Source of the DNA: Ditylenchus dipsaci
Lineage: Eukaryota; Nematoda; Chromadorea; Rhabditida; Anguinidae
NCBI GenBank assembly: GCA_004194705.1
Contig: SADC01001354.1
Coordinates: 62,001-126,000, forward strand
Length of the DNA stretch: 64,000 nucleotides
Direction: 5' to 3'
Under the pieces are notes generated by a model, which worked only from the letters and a program-made list of their open reading frames with translations, did not search any database and was not told the DNA's origin. Positions 10,158-30,102 of the stretch are shown one piece after another. The translations under genes and the position numbers were made by a program. Each line of letters begins with the position of its first letter. Positions within the stretch are counted from its first letter, which is position 1.

Positions 10158-13100
10158 ATGTCCTCCCACAACTTTTTAGAGGCATGTAAAACAAGTGAGC
10201 AGTTGGAAAATTATTTACCGCTGCGGATTTGCCACTTTTTGGAAATTGTATTGAACTTACTCTCTATTGTTCTACTAATTAAACATTTGCCTTGGAAAAG
10301 ATTGAGAGATCGCCGTCTGCCAGCTATTCACATCAATTTTACTGTGAGTTTGTTTCAGGTACAGTCGACTCTCGATTTAACATACACCCAAAAAGTTCGT
10401 TCCCGCCTAGGGTCCGAGACTTTTTTTAACTCACTTTTCGACATTTTTTACTTATTTTTAGGGTTGTCGGCCGGCCGAAATTTTCGGCCGGCCAAGCCGA
10501 GCCGAAAGCCGAAAACCGAAATTTTCGGCCGGCCGAGCCGAGCCGAAAGCCGAAACCCGAAATTTTCGGCCGGCCGAGCCGAGCCGAAAGCCGAAATTTT
10601 CGGCCGTCCGAGCCGAGCCGAAAGCCGAAAACCGAAATTTTCGGCCATGTAGCCAAAAAGTAGTCAAAATAGTGACCAGAGTAGCGAATGCTCCTTGTGA
10701 GAGAATTCATCCATTGTTAGAGAAAGTTGTTGGCCACGGACGAAGGAACACAGATCCTCCACACATTTGGCTGCTTTGATCGGCACCTCTGAGCTGACAT
10801 CATGGCGCGACGGGAGCTGAAAATAGTTCAATTAAATCAAATCAACAGCATATTAGAGCCCAAAAATAATTACCTTTGCTTGTCCATAGTTGTGATTGAT
10901 CAGACGACGGAGGAAAGGAGATTCAGCGATTGAGAACGGCAGATTGCTATCCACGATGAAGTCGGTCATGTCGCTAGTTAACTGCTAGCTTTGTTGCTTG
11001 GAGAAGTTCGGACTGAAGAGAGTGGTGATTGAAGTGATCTTGGCTTTCTTTGGCGCTGGTCCCACTCCTTGCTTCTCCATTGCTTCCTCGTGTCTTGCAG
11101 AATTCAGATGTCCGGCCAAAGTTGATGTCGACCCGCTTTTGCTAAGCATCAGTTCTTCTCCACAGACGCAGACAGCCTTCTCCCCTACTTTCTTGAAAGA
11201 CTTTCACACGATGCTTGGTGCCATGCTAAACATAAGGATTAAAATTAGAACAGGAATTGACACACACAAGGCTAAAGAATGAGCGAAAGGAAAACTAAGC
11301 AAAAATGGGAGCAAACAGAGAAAATTATTATTTCTTTTTTAAATTTTCGACCGACCGAGTCGAGCCGAAAGCCGAAAACCGAAATTTTCGGCCGGCCGAG
11401 CCGAGCCGAAAGCCGAAAACCGAAATTTTCGGCCGGCCGAGCCGAAAGCCGAAAACCGAAAAAATATCGGTTTTCGGCCGGAAAAGCCGAAAATCGGCCG
11501 GCCGGCCGACAACCCTACTTATTTTGTTTTGACAGTCTGGCCCCAAATATCGCAAGGATTCCGATTTTACCGATCGTTTTTCAGAATCATAAAATATTTA
11601 CATCTAAAAAAGCAAAACCTCGATTTAACATACACCTCTTTTGGATTTAGGCGTATGTTAAATCGAGGTTTTGCTTTTTTAGATGTAAATATTTTATAAT
11701 TCTGAAAAACGATCGTCAAAATCGGATTCCTTGCGATATTTTTGACCAGACTGCCAAAACAGAATAAGTAAAAAATGTTGAAAAGTGAGTTTAAAAAAGT
11801 GTCGGACCCTAGGCGGTAACGAAGTTTTTGGGTGTATGTTAAATCGAGAGTCGACTGCATATATAGTCCTTTTTCGTTCTTTTTATGTGAGAAAAATAGA
11901 TCTGTCAAAACAGAATTTTGAAAATAACCTGGGAAAAAGTCAAGGCTATTTCAAAAAGACAAAATTTCATTAATTGCCCTGTATGACGATGAAAAAATTC
12001 AGATCCTTTTTGCTAACGGTTTTGTTCTATATTTTGTACATGCCTTCTTTATCTTGGTTACTGCGATTGTCAAAGAGGTAAGTACACTTATTACTGTTTT
12101 TTCTCTAATAGCTCCACTCCCCGCAACCTTTTCGTGTACTTTTTTAATGTAATTTTTTGTACGAGATAGAAAAAATTCGAAAGAGGAGAAAACCTCGGTA
12201 TAACGTGACTCTCGATATAACGCAACTATTGACCGGCCCCGAAGTATCGCGTTATATCGAGAGTCGACTGTATTGCTAAAATATATTTTGAAAGCTTTGT
12301 TTCAACTAAATTTGGTTGCAGCTAAGACATTTTGTGAACCCCAGATGTTCGTTTACTATGATCACTTGGCAGTGTCTCCTGCTCAGAACACCTGTGTTTT
12401 GTGCCATTGTCGGATTTTCTCTCCTTCATTTTTTATGTTTTCGGAGCGCTGCTTAGCTACTATATTTCTGAAGCAGTACGCCACACATAATGCTAATTTT
12501 GGATTCATGGCAACATTTTGCATAGTTGGTTCTAAAAAATTGTAAAACAAAAGCCAAGTTGAAAAAGCAATTCTAGTGGACGGGTGCAGTGCTGTGGAAT
12601 TTCTACAACTTGCATGATGACGATCTATTTACATATAAGCCATATTGCTTGCAAACCTCCGCAGTAAATGCTAGTCGTATGCTAAGTATGCTTTATGCAT
12701 TGCTTGTCCTCGACATTTCCACCACTATTGGGGACTTCTTGCTGAGAAGAATAAATGCTCTTCATAGAAAAAGGTAGACAGACAACACAACTAAGGAATT
12801 TTCTTCCTACTATTGTTTTTGGAAATTGTACAAAGGGTAGGCCACATTACTAAAAAGCTCAAACTTTTACGTTAGAGTAAACTCGATTTTCACCTCGTTA
12901 TCTAGAGGATGTCGCAAAATTACGCGTGCATTTTTCAAATGAAAATTTTGTGGCATTGAGTTATTCTATAAGTTTTACAAACATCTTTTCTTGAAGTTGA
13001 CCATTAATTTTGTAGCTAAGAATGTCAGCTACGAAAAAGTGTCAGCTACGCCGTCTCGATGCCGCACCAAATTAATCCTGTTCATAAGAAAATAAGCTTT

Positions 13101-14380
13101 TTTGCTTGTTTTCGGCCACAACTAAAAGTTTCTACATGGCTCTAGGTGGATTGATCACCGGTAAATTTATCCCCAGATATAATGATCACCCAATAGGTTA
13201 CAGGTTCAAATCCCGGTGATGGCAAACTTTTTTTGGGCTAGTCACAGAATAGTAAAAATATTCTTCAAAGAACCAGTAAGCCTTGAGTTAGGTAAGAAAA
13301 CCACCATTACCTAATCTCTTACTTGTCCTAAACAGGTAAATACTTATAAAATCCGAAAATCGTGTTCTGAACACCAAAATTTCCGGGGATCTTAGCTCTG
13401 AAAAGACTCACGCCCCCTAGGGTATCCAGGTGGTGCAGTGATAATACTACCGAGGTAATGGTACTCAGGTTGTTGTGAGCGGTATATGTACTTAGGTGCT
13501 AGTACCAAGGCAGTGGCTCGGTATCGGTATTAAGGTAGAAGTGCAAACGGTATACAGGTAGCGGATAAACAGGTAAACACATACTAAGCATATTTTGGCA
13601 GCTAAAACATTAAAAATGGTTTCCAGCGTTTTGAACTACCGTATTTACTTCAATAGGTCGACAGTCTCTATCAACCCGACATCCCCTCAACTATGGAGGT
13701 CTAAATGTCAACCGACAGATTTTTTTTTGGCATTTTTTCGCGTTTTCTTAGCTCCCACAAGTTCTACAGATTCTACTTATTGGATATTCACCCGAAAAAC
13801 TCGAGACCGAATTCGAAATTTTCCGATTTTCGGTTGATTGAAATATAGCCAGACATATCGGCCTATTAGAGCATTTACGGTAGTCATTTTTAACGGAAGC
13901 CGTGAATATTATTCTCGCCATTATTATATCATTATTATTGATATTATTCGTAAATATTCTCTTTCTTGAATAATTAAATAAATTGCAGAAAAATACAAGA
14001 TTACAGTCTCCTAAAATCATATCAAATTGCGGAGAATGGGTCAATAACAAGGATACTGCTTACACTTTCATTCATCCATTCCATTGCCTTTACTTCTTAT
14101 CTCATACTGACGTGCATTGGAAGGAACGTGTTGGAAAGCTCAGCATCCCTTGTCTACATTTCAGTCATTGAATTTGTGCATTTGGTACTAGAATTTACTT
14201 AAGCTTATGCAAAGTAACTATATTTTGCAGATATTAACAATCTACATACTGACCACTCTTTGTATGGCCACTTACCTGAAGGGGTGTGCTCAACTCCAAA
14301 CCATTGTCAAGATACCTACAAGTAAAGAACAAGCAGATGTATACTTTATGCAGTTTGCTCGTCAAATATCAACTGATTAA
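10158..14380 (+). CDS. Nematode Sra/Srab-type serpentine chemoreceptor (six exons)
   Basis: This is a seven-transmembrane G-protein-coupled chemoreceptor, presumably acting in sensory neurons. Exons are 10158-10343, 12003-12077, 12322-12524, 12577-12773, 13989-14184 and 14231-14380; phases agree (0, 0, 0, 2, 0) and splice sites are canonical. Visible segments are: TM1 (RICHFLEIVLNLLSIVLL); TM2 (GFVLYFVHAFFILVTAIV); a cysteine-rich TM3 with the FSERCLATIF motif at its cytoplasmic end, the ER-ATI signature of nematode Sra/Srab receptors; the extracellular acidic/cysteine loop (WNFYNLHDDD); a juxtamembrane SYQIAENGSITRILL stretch, typical of the third cytoplasmic loop; and two further membrane spans. 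Length is about 335 residues, normal for the family. One base appears to be missing in the T-run at 12429-12434. Intron 1 is enlarged to 1.66 kb by nested transposons, while introns 3 and 5 are 52 and 46 nt. Membership in Srab rather than Sra is not certain. Confidence 0.82.
10362..11857. mobile_element. Pogo/Tc1-like foldback element split by a hAT insertion
   Basis: The outer element begins TA/CAGTCGACTCTCGATTTAAC and ends with GTTAAATCGAGAGTCGACTG. Inner matching arms carry GTTCGTTCCCGCCTAGGGTCCGA on one side and the complement TCGGACCCTAGGCGGTAACGA on the other. A second internal copy of the arm (AAACCTCGATTTAACATACACC) faces its complement at 11620-11680, forming a central hairpin. The left arm is interrupted between CTTATTTT at 10451 and its duplicate at 11518 by the 1059-bp hAT element. 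The original unit was therefore about 430 bp. It lies in intron 1 of the chemoreceptor. Confidence 0.8.
10459..11517 (-). mobile_element. hAT element with GGCCGG subterminal repeats and transposase remnant
   Basis: The ends are TAGGGTTGTCGGCCGGCCG and its complement, flanked by a perfect 8-bp duplication CTTATTTT (10451-10458 and 11518-11525), which is the hAT hallmark. Both subterminal regions hold repeats of GGCCGGCCGAGCCGA and GCCGAAAACCGAAATTTTC. On the minus strand the core encodes a decayed transposase. A BED-type zinc finger is visible at about 11222-11040 (SFKKVGEKAVCVCG, then STSTLAGHLNSARH), with TGA where the conserved tryptophan of the BED motif is expected. An N-terminal hAT region follows at about 10985-10680 (FIVDSNLPFSIAESP, LPSRR, SLTMDEF), with an intron-like gap near 10810-10875. 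The catalytic core and C-terminal dimerisation domain are missing, so the copy is non-autonomous. Confidence 0.88.
12205..12272. mobile_element. Short pogo-like element in a chemoreceptor intron
   Basis: About 70 bp at 12200-12272 contain facing copies of GACTCTCGATATAACGC and GCGTTATATCGAGAGTCGACTGTA around GGCCCCGAAG. This is a minimal relative of the CAGTCGA-ended elements. It sits 50 bp upstream of exon 3 of the chemoreceptor gene. Confidence 0.6.
13639..13880. mobile_element. CCGTATTT-family MITE, 242 bp
   Basis: The element is flanked by TA and reads CCGTATTTACTTCAATAGG at its left end and CCTATTAGAGCATTTACGG at its right end. The interior contains TTTCTTAGCTCCCACAAG and ACCCGAAAAACTCGAGACCGA, which are shared with the copies at 27280-27535 and 48336-48582. 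It lies in intron 4 of the chemoreceptor, just 108 bp before exon 5. Confidence 0.75.
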
Positions 14381-14564
14381 TCAATTGAAAAAGCTATTCA
14401 CTAGTCTTAAAAAGATCAAAGAAAACTGCAACAATGGAGTGCACCATATTTTTTTCAAAATTAATGTTGCCGACCCTATATTAAGCCATCCTTAATATCC
14501 AGAAAAATAAATCTAAATCTACAACCAAATCCAGAAAAGGTCGAATTTGATTTAACGACCTCGA

Positions 14565-16151
14565 TTTAACGACCCCCACCTCAAGTTTGCTCCACCTAGG
14601 GTCCGACACTTTTTAAGCTGATTTTAAAGGGCCACCGCCGGGCGGCGGTAAATTGCCCCTCTTCAAATTGCCCCTCAGTAAATTCCCCCTCAAAATTGTC
14701 CTAAGAGGATTTTTTATTCAAATGAGTTTGAAATTCTCGAAGATCCACTCTCAATGGTTCAGATTCATCCTCATGACCCTCGAAGTCTATAATTTTTTGG
14801 GTGTTCTCTTAGTTGAGTTAGGTCTCCAGTACCTGCAGTGAACTCTCTTTATAGTAAAAAAATTTAAATAAATTTCTTTTGTTTTATGAAGAACTCCCAT
14901 TATTTAAAATGTTTCTCTATAATTTGTCCGCAGTTCCACTGGATCTATGATCTATGCACCAACCGAACTAAGTGGTCGTCCACTTGTTTCAAATTTTTTT
15001 CACGTTTTTCATGTTCCAAAATCCATTTTCTGGACTAACTAGGGCATGCTGAAGATGGTTTGATAGTGGTAAAATTTTGTTTTGTAGTGTATTTTTTGAG
15101 TTTTGGTAAAATCGAGTTTTGGTGAAATCAATTATTTTCCAATACTCAAAAAATACGATACAAAACCTTATTTTACTATTATCAAGCTATCTTCAGCATG
15201 CCCAAGTTAGTCCAGAAAACAGGTTTTGGAACATGAAAAATGTAAAAAAATTGCATCAAGTGGACGACCACTTGGTTTGGTTGGTGCATGGATTATCCAG
15301 TAGAACTGAGGTTGGATTATAGAAAGACATTTTAATTTATTGGAGTTCCTCATAAGACAAAAAGTTCACTGCTACCCAGGTATCACTTCCTGAGTACTAC
15401 CACCTGGATCCGTTTTGGTAAGTCAAATCGATATTTTAATATTATCAAAATCATAATAAGGGCACGATTCTGAGCAAGAAACCATGGTTTGATACAATTT
15501 TTCTCAATTTTAAATTTTGGGGTTCTGGAAGTGGATACTTCTCCGGCTGGGTACCTCCGAGCAAATCCAAGACGGTTTGCAGGTGGTGGATTGTTCCTAT
15601 TCCTCTATGAAGCCACTCATACATTCAGGTATCTCAAACGTCCTAAACCATATCTGGGTACCCAATACTTAAGTACCACTATCAAAAATTTTGAATTCTG
15701 GAGCTGGATACCCATATAAGCGAGATACCAGGCGGTTTTCCGCACACACTCTGAGAAATAATAGTCTTATAAAATTTAGTTCATGACTGTTATTGAAAAA
15801 AAAATGATTTAATTACTACCACCAGGATTCGTGTAACATCAGAAACAGAAACCGTCCATTTTTTAGGTGCCTTCCAGGACTGGACAGGGACCGGACGGGC
15901 ACCCCACTATGGCCAGTGGATCGAAATAAAATCTCTGTTGAATTAAAAAATTCGTCCCGAGACAAATTTTGAGGGGGAATTTACCGAGGGGCAATTTACC
16001 TGAGGGGCAATTTACCTGAGGGGCAATTGAAGAGGGGCAATTTATCTAGAGCCGCCACGGCCCCCTGTTTTAAATTAAATTAAATTTAAATTGGACCCTT
16101 GGTGGGAACGAACTTGAGGTGGGATTCATTAAATCAAGGTTTGACGGTAGT
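14565..16151. mobile_element. Pogo-like element containing a CAGGGG-type element and a 370-bp palindrome
   Basis: The outer ends face each other: GATTTAACGACCCCCACCTC with CTAGGGTCCGACACTTTTT on the left, and GGACCCTTGGTGGGAACGAA then AAATCAAGG on the right. Inside, from about 14629 to 16066, is a second element bounded by GGGCCACCGCCGGGCGGCGG and the complement of GGGGGCCGTGGCGGC. It has subterminal repeats of AAATTGCCCCTC on the left and GAGGGGCAATTTACC on the right, and TTTTAAA lies on both flanks, consistent with a hAT-like insertion. Nested within that is a near-perfect palindrome, 14937-15312, whose arms include GTGGTCGTCCACTTG and TTCAGCATGCCC. No protein is encoded. Confidence 0.65.
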
Positions 16152-16221
16152 TTGAAAAATTTACAGCGCATGGTTTAAACTGTAACCTACGCACCAGATT
16201 GCGAAGATTGGTTTAGTGTAT

Positions 16222-18310
16222 TATATAGCGGTCTCACAATTGGCGAGTGTAGGTGCGGGTGCAGGTTGAGGTCGATTTCATGTTTTCATAGTGAACGGTG
16301 TAGGTGTGGGTGCGGGTGTAGGTCATTGTGTTCGTCTTTTTTTCACCAAACGTTTTTTTTGAGATGGCAGCCCTGCTCTATATGCATTTTTTGATCAAGA
16401 GTACTACTCGAAATCATGTCTAAGGTAAGTGAGTGCACGCATCTCTAGTTCTCGGCTCTCTTCTCTGTTGTTGCTGTCATCCTTCGTTGGGTATCTTCTC
16501 TTTTTTCTCTTTTTATCAGCCCTTGGTTTAACAAATCAATCGCATCAGCCAACACCTACACCTCGACCCGCATCTTCACCCGTACCTGCACCGCGACATA
16601 ACCTCGACTGGTTAGACTGTTTTTATATTTCGCATCACAGCTTTGTAAAATGAGTTTCCAGGTGAAATTCAATTAAAAAAACATCTGTAATAAAAGATTT
16701 GCCATATTGTTCGCGGAAATGGGTGAATTAAGCCTCGGTAAAGGTCTAGTTGGAAAATTTAAATTTGAATTGGAAAACATCGACCAGGGCGAGGCAAATT
16801 TTTTCTATGTTTTTTCTTTCATTTCAGAAACCACTCCTAGGCCTGATTTTACACGCTGAGCAAGAATCTGACATTTTTTTAGCTACAACCCTTTTTAATA
16901 CTGCTAAAAAGCTCAAACTCGTGTGAATCATGGTGCGAATATTTTGAACACTCAGGTTTAAATTCCCGTGGATAAACACCCATTTTTTCACTCCATTTTT
17001 TCATTGTTTTATGTACAATTTTGGCATGAAAATGATGCTTAGGCTCTTGATTATCCAACGAAAGCATGAGCACATCATTTCCCAAGTCACTGGAGCTGAC
17101 TGAAAAGCCAAGACCTAGCCAATCAATCATTTCTGGGTTATACTCACAGCTTTGTTTGTCATATGTTCCTCTTTTTTATCACTGCATATTTTGCAGATGT
17201 CTTCAAGTCATCTGAATGTTACACTCGAGTTAATCTAGTGCGAACATAAACTAATCAGGAATGTCGCTGCGGTGGTAGGCGCCCTTGTTTCGTACTGCGG
17301 TAGGATGGCACGGAACTGAATATTTTCGAAGGTTTTTTTATTTAGCTCGTGTACTCAGACCCTTTTGCAATTTTTTCTCTGTGCAATAGCCTAAAGGGAA
17401 GCCTAGAATTCTGCCTACACATTGTTATATAGAAACATACAGAGATTAACATAAAGTGGAAGCTAAAAATTAGAAACATTGAAATATTTTTGATTCCGTG
17501 CCATCCTACTATTCAAACATGTTTTCTTTCTGGGTCAAACCATCGCAAGCTACCAAATTTTCTGGATCAATTTGGATGTGAAATTATTTCCATGTGATTC
17601 CTTAGAAAATTCTGACTACAGAAAATTTAATCCACCTTGTGAGAAGTTAAAAAATGGGTAGAGGAGGAGGCGATAAAAACCAAAGTATATGGATTCTGGT
17701 TGGTTTCCTTTATATTGATGGTCATTTGAACGAAATCGCAAAATTAAGGTAGTTGCTGACGGAAGGTAGTTGCTGGAAACGGTCCCAATCAATTGCTCGA
17801 TACTTTTTTGGTCTTGAAAGTGAATTAACTCACTAAAATTAGAATAAAAATGAGGTGTCCACCTAGGGGATTTTAACCTAAGTGTTCAAAATATTCTCAT
17901 TGTGACTTGCACACTTCCTTTTTAAGCCTTCTCCTTTAAACCTTTCAACTTAAGCTTCCATATTCTTTCATATTACTAAAATTGGAAAAAAAACATGCAC
18001 CGAAACGCTAAAAATAAGTAAAATTCGAAAGGCGCGAATTCAAACATGTCACAAAAGTACCAAACGCACCTAGGCCATAATACCCTTCAAATACATAAAA
18101 AGGAACAAAAATAAAGAATTAGCCACTGAAACTGATAAAAACACACCTTCATTTTAAAAAACAAAATAAAAACAGGCAAAATTGCATTGTGAGAACATCT
18201 CAACCTCGACCTTTACCTCGACCTAAACTTACACTCGGCATTGTGAGAACACATCGACCTTGACCTCACCCGGACATCGACCTACACCCACACCCGCACC
18301 CGCTCACTGT
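16222..18310. repeat. Region bounded by GGTGCGGGTG subterminal repeats in inverted orientation
   Basis: At 16222-16330 the plus strand carries AGTGTAGGTGCGGGTGCAGG and GTAGGTGTGGGTGCGGGTG. At 16535-16615 and again at 18195-18310 the complementary form appears (CACCTACACCTCGACCCGC; CCCACACCCGCACCCGCTC) with TCTCACAATGCC-like neighbours. The arrangement fits subterminal repeats of one or two nested terminal-inverted-repeat transposons, but I could not fix a target duplication. Between them lies a copy of the structured CTAAG/GTAAG repeat (16370-16440) and two facing tRNA-B-box-like segments (16930-16975 and 17865-17915). Confidence 0.5.
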
Positions 18311-20866
18311 GACAACCGTTAATAAATATTACGGCAAACGCAACTATTTGGTATAATAGTTGAACTATACAGTGTGCCGATTAAAATTAATTTTAAAAAT
18401 CTCTTGCGGTTGCGATTGTGAATTGGCATAAGGTGCAATGCGTTGGTTTATCCTATATACTTATGATACACTAAACGAATTTTTGGTCGAAGCGATATTT
18501 ATGCAACTAGAGGAAGATAGAAGAGCTCATAGAAGTCCGTTCAAAATTCAAGTTCTAGTTCACTTTAAAATAAACAAAACGTCAAGATTTTTCAAGAATA
18601 TTTTCCTACATTTTCTAAAATTCTCAGTGATTTTTGACTAGGTTAGACAAAATTTGACGAAAAAGTTCTTTTTTCAGCAAAAATTAAAGTTTCCAATAAA
18701 AAGTCAATGCAATCTTAGCCAACTTTTACTGTTAAGATTCAAATCTATATACTAATCATATACTAATGTTGCTTGTCATGACTAAGAAATCCATCTGAAG
18801 AATCATTTTCTTGTGTCAAAGAAACTCTGAAAAAATGAAAATGCACAAGGAATATTCATAGTTTTAAAAAAAAATCAAAATTATATCTGGAAAAAAGTTA
18901 CAGCCTTATTTAACTTTGTAGTGCTGAAATTCTGGGTCACTTGTTTCAAAGACCGATTCGCTTTTTTTTTGAAATTTCATAAATAAATCTGTAAAGGCCA
19001 TCGTGTTCCCCATGAAATTTTGCATCAGAAGAGGCCGAAGTCACGAATGACAGAGTGTTGTCACTCTTTTTTCCCATAGGAGTATATGGCCCGTCAACAA
19101 AAAGTCAATAATAAAGGAATCACAAATCTTCCTTTGTTTGAAAACCACGTTATTTAAATCTACCGGTTGTTGAACGAATTTTGTGTGAGTTTCCTTATGT
19201 CTGAATCTCCTAATGGTTTAGAATCCCTTTTTTGCAGATGGATACTACCGGTGGATGGTTAGCTATTTTTATGTATCCAGTTAATCCCAATTAAATTTTT
19301 TTTTGCCATTTTTTCTTTGCATGCTTGTACTTATTTGATAGCTCTTTGCACGGCGGAGGGCTTTTTGCCGTTACATTTGGGGTTTGTAATAAAATAATTA
19401 AGATTCGGACATTTTAAGTTGAAATTCGATGATTTTATGGTAAAATCACATTAATGTACCTTTATAGGCACAATTACAAGGGGGTCTATCGGCCCCTGTA
19501 AGTATTAGTCCTTTTAATGTTTTATCGATTCTAGTTAAAAGGCTATATATGCAGCAGATAAAACTACTAACCCCGGCTTGATCCATCTGGTGGGATGTTG
19601 AAAATCGATTGTACACAACTTTACATCTTTTTTGTGCCTACTGCTAAAGAAAGAACATTAAAATATTCTAGCAGACATGTATGCTTCTTCTTTCACTATA
19701 ATTTTTTGCACAAGCCCTTACATTTTTTGATGATGCATTTATTTGCATGTCAGTTTGTTATTTCAACACAAGAAATTTTTGATTTTTCATATCATTACTT
19801 TTGATTGGTATTAGCAAAGGTAGAACTACTCTCGACGGACTTTTGCGGAACGCCATCGCAGTACGTGAAATTTGGGGCCTGACAAATGCAAATCGAAATT
19901 TTCTGACGCGGATATTAGGACCTGCTTTTTTGCACTAAATGTGAAAAATAAGAGCCTTTCTTTGCTTCAAAAAATGTGCGCAAATTTTGTGTCCGCTGAA
20001 GTCTATCTTCTGAAGTCTATCCGCTATCTTCCATTTCCAGTCATATGGTGCTCAAAAATATTGATTCCGACCCAGGAAAAGTTAAACCAGAATCGTCCAT
20101 CCGTGACTAGGCAACTTTTTCAATCCTCTCAAAAAGAGGGAAAACACAGTTTTACCTGTTATTTAACACTTGTATCTGATGCAGCTTTTTGCGCTCTATA
20201 ACTTGATATTTTTATTTTCTAAAATAGGTCCATAATAATTTGAGAAAATAACGAAATCAAGCCACAACCTCCTGAAGTTTCGTCCAAAAGACCCAGGTTT
20301 TTGTGGGGTTTTGGGGTATACAAGATAACAGCTGGGTTTACCTCTTCTCCTGCGATTTCTGAACGAGTTTTGTTATATTTTTGTGCTGATTTTCCGCCTA
20401 TCTTGTAGCTCTTCAATTTCTCTACACGTATAAACCAAGTATAATGGAGTTGAACGGAGTAATGACAGGTCTTGAGCAGCTTGAGTGTAATTTTGTGAAG
20501 TGAAAATTTTTTGGGCTTTGTGTGGTTTCATTTGGGTTTCATTTCATTGGTTTCATTTGTAGGCAAACGACATACCATTAGAAAGCCCAGATAATGGGCT
20601 TTCTTATAAGCATAAAGAATTCTGAGATATATCAATTTACTTCTCACCAGCTTCACGAAAAAACTATCTAATTTTCAAAGAGTCGCTGTGAAAATTGGGA
20701 TAATTAAAGGCATTGCACTCATGTTTGGAGGTCCGATTTTGCGATAGTCGTGCTCAGGAGGTCTGAAAACACCGACGACGTCCATTGTTACAGTCGGCTT
20801 TTCTCGTATTGAATTAAAAAACTAGATATATTTTTTAATTAATCATCAAAGAATACAAAATTTCAG
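18311..20866. other. Intergenic DNA upstream of the m-AAA protease gene
   Basis: I find no intact gene. At 19828-19866, after an AG, the frame LLSTDFCGTPSQY ends at a GT and resembles an AGC-kinase activation loop (FCGTP-Y), but no flanking kinase exon can be read, so it is left unassigned. At 20640-20790 there is a segment related to one inside the m-AAA gene intron at 24765-24900 (shared CTCACCAGCTT, GTCGTGAAAAT-like and GGAGGTC-GATTTT motifs). A short repeat of GGTTTCATTTG occurs at 20525-20560. Confidence 0.4.
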
Positions 20867-28899
<8,033 letters not shown>

Positions 28900-30102
28900 T
28901 CATTGTCAAATACTAGATGATATATTTAATTGCTCACAATAAAAATGTATTCTAAATCTATTTACTTATACACTTGTTCTTTTATTCACTCCAAAGAAAA
29001 GTTTTAGGTAACTTAGGTAACCGTATCCATTTTTCGACAAAATGTTACTACCATGTTTTTACAGAATTTCACCACATTTTTGCGGTTTTTCGGTGATAAT
29101 GACCACGAAGGGGTCAAAAAAATTTAGGTAACCAAGTAGCGCTTAAACCGGGTAGCGCCAAATTTTTAATGTTTGATTTTAAGCATATCGTGTCAATCGA
29201 AAGCTGAGTTCCATCTTCATCTTTCTATGTTTTTACTTTTTTCGATGTACATTGAAGTTTAGTGTATATCGTTAATTTTGGTTTAAATTATTACTTTTGG
29301 AGATTGATGGGCAGACTGCTTTTACCCATATCTTCCTCCGTATTCATAGAAAAAAAACATGAGTCTGTACAACATGTACAACAAGCCCTTTGTCTGAACT
29401 ATCGATTGGTGTTTTGAAATTAATTTTATCTAGCTATCTGACACAGTGGCTACTTGTTTAAGCAGCGTATCCATTTTTGGACAAAATGTTACTACCATGT
29501 TTTTACAGAATTCCACTACATTTTGCGGTTTTTCGGTGATAATGACCACATAAAAGATTTGTTATTAAGTTAGGTAGGGTGGATAGGGGGCCAGGTAGAA
29601 TGGCTAGGTGGCAATGTAGGTTTTTAAGGGATATATCGCTGAGAGACTCCAAAGAAGAGGTTCCCATAACGGAAAAGAAGTGTAAGTGTTTTTCAGTTAG
29701 AAGAGTTGAAATCAATTGCGCCTGTAAGGCGTCAATCCACCTTGTTGACCATTATTTTGACTAATTTTTTTAACTACAACTGCATGTATAAAAATCTTGA
29801 ACTGTACAAGCAAATATAACTTTAAGCAAACATCTTGGTTCTTTACAATAGATGGTGCGCATTGGCCAATTAAATGAACATTTTATTACATTGCACACAT
29901 TCTCATCAAAAGTGTTTATTTTAACAACAGAAAAAGTTTATACACCAGAATTTTTCATAATATGTATGGTTATAAATTTATATTAGTTGCTTTTGCAAGT
30001 CGACCATGATCTACTGGAACTCTCCGAAAAAATATTGTTAAAACTTTTATGAATTGGTTTAATAATATTAAAAAAAGCTTTATAGCTTGAAATACATTGT
30101 AG
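28900..30102. other. Gap between the m-AAA and Dispatched genes
   Basis: No gene is supported. The segment contains direct repeats of AAAATGTTACTACCATG (29039 and 29486), each followed by TTTTTACAGAATT and a shared stretch with GCGGTTTTTCGGTGATAATG, about 450 bp apart. An open frame at 29600-29680 (MARWQCRFLRDISLRD) ends near a GTGTAAGTG donor-like site and could be an N-terminal exon of the Dispatched gene, but I have no family match to support it. Confidence 0.35.

Noticed and set aside
10426..10710. Several overlapping minus-strand frames rich in RPKIS/FGFRLG
   Set aside because: They translate the GGCCGG subterminal repeats of the hAT element; the periodic protein is a by-product of the DNA repeat.
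11279..11650. Plus-strand frame with repeated RKPKTEIFGRP
   Set aside because: Same cause: it reads through the right subterminal repeats of the hAT element and the foldback hairpin.
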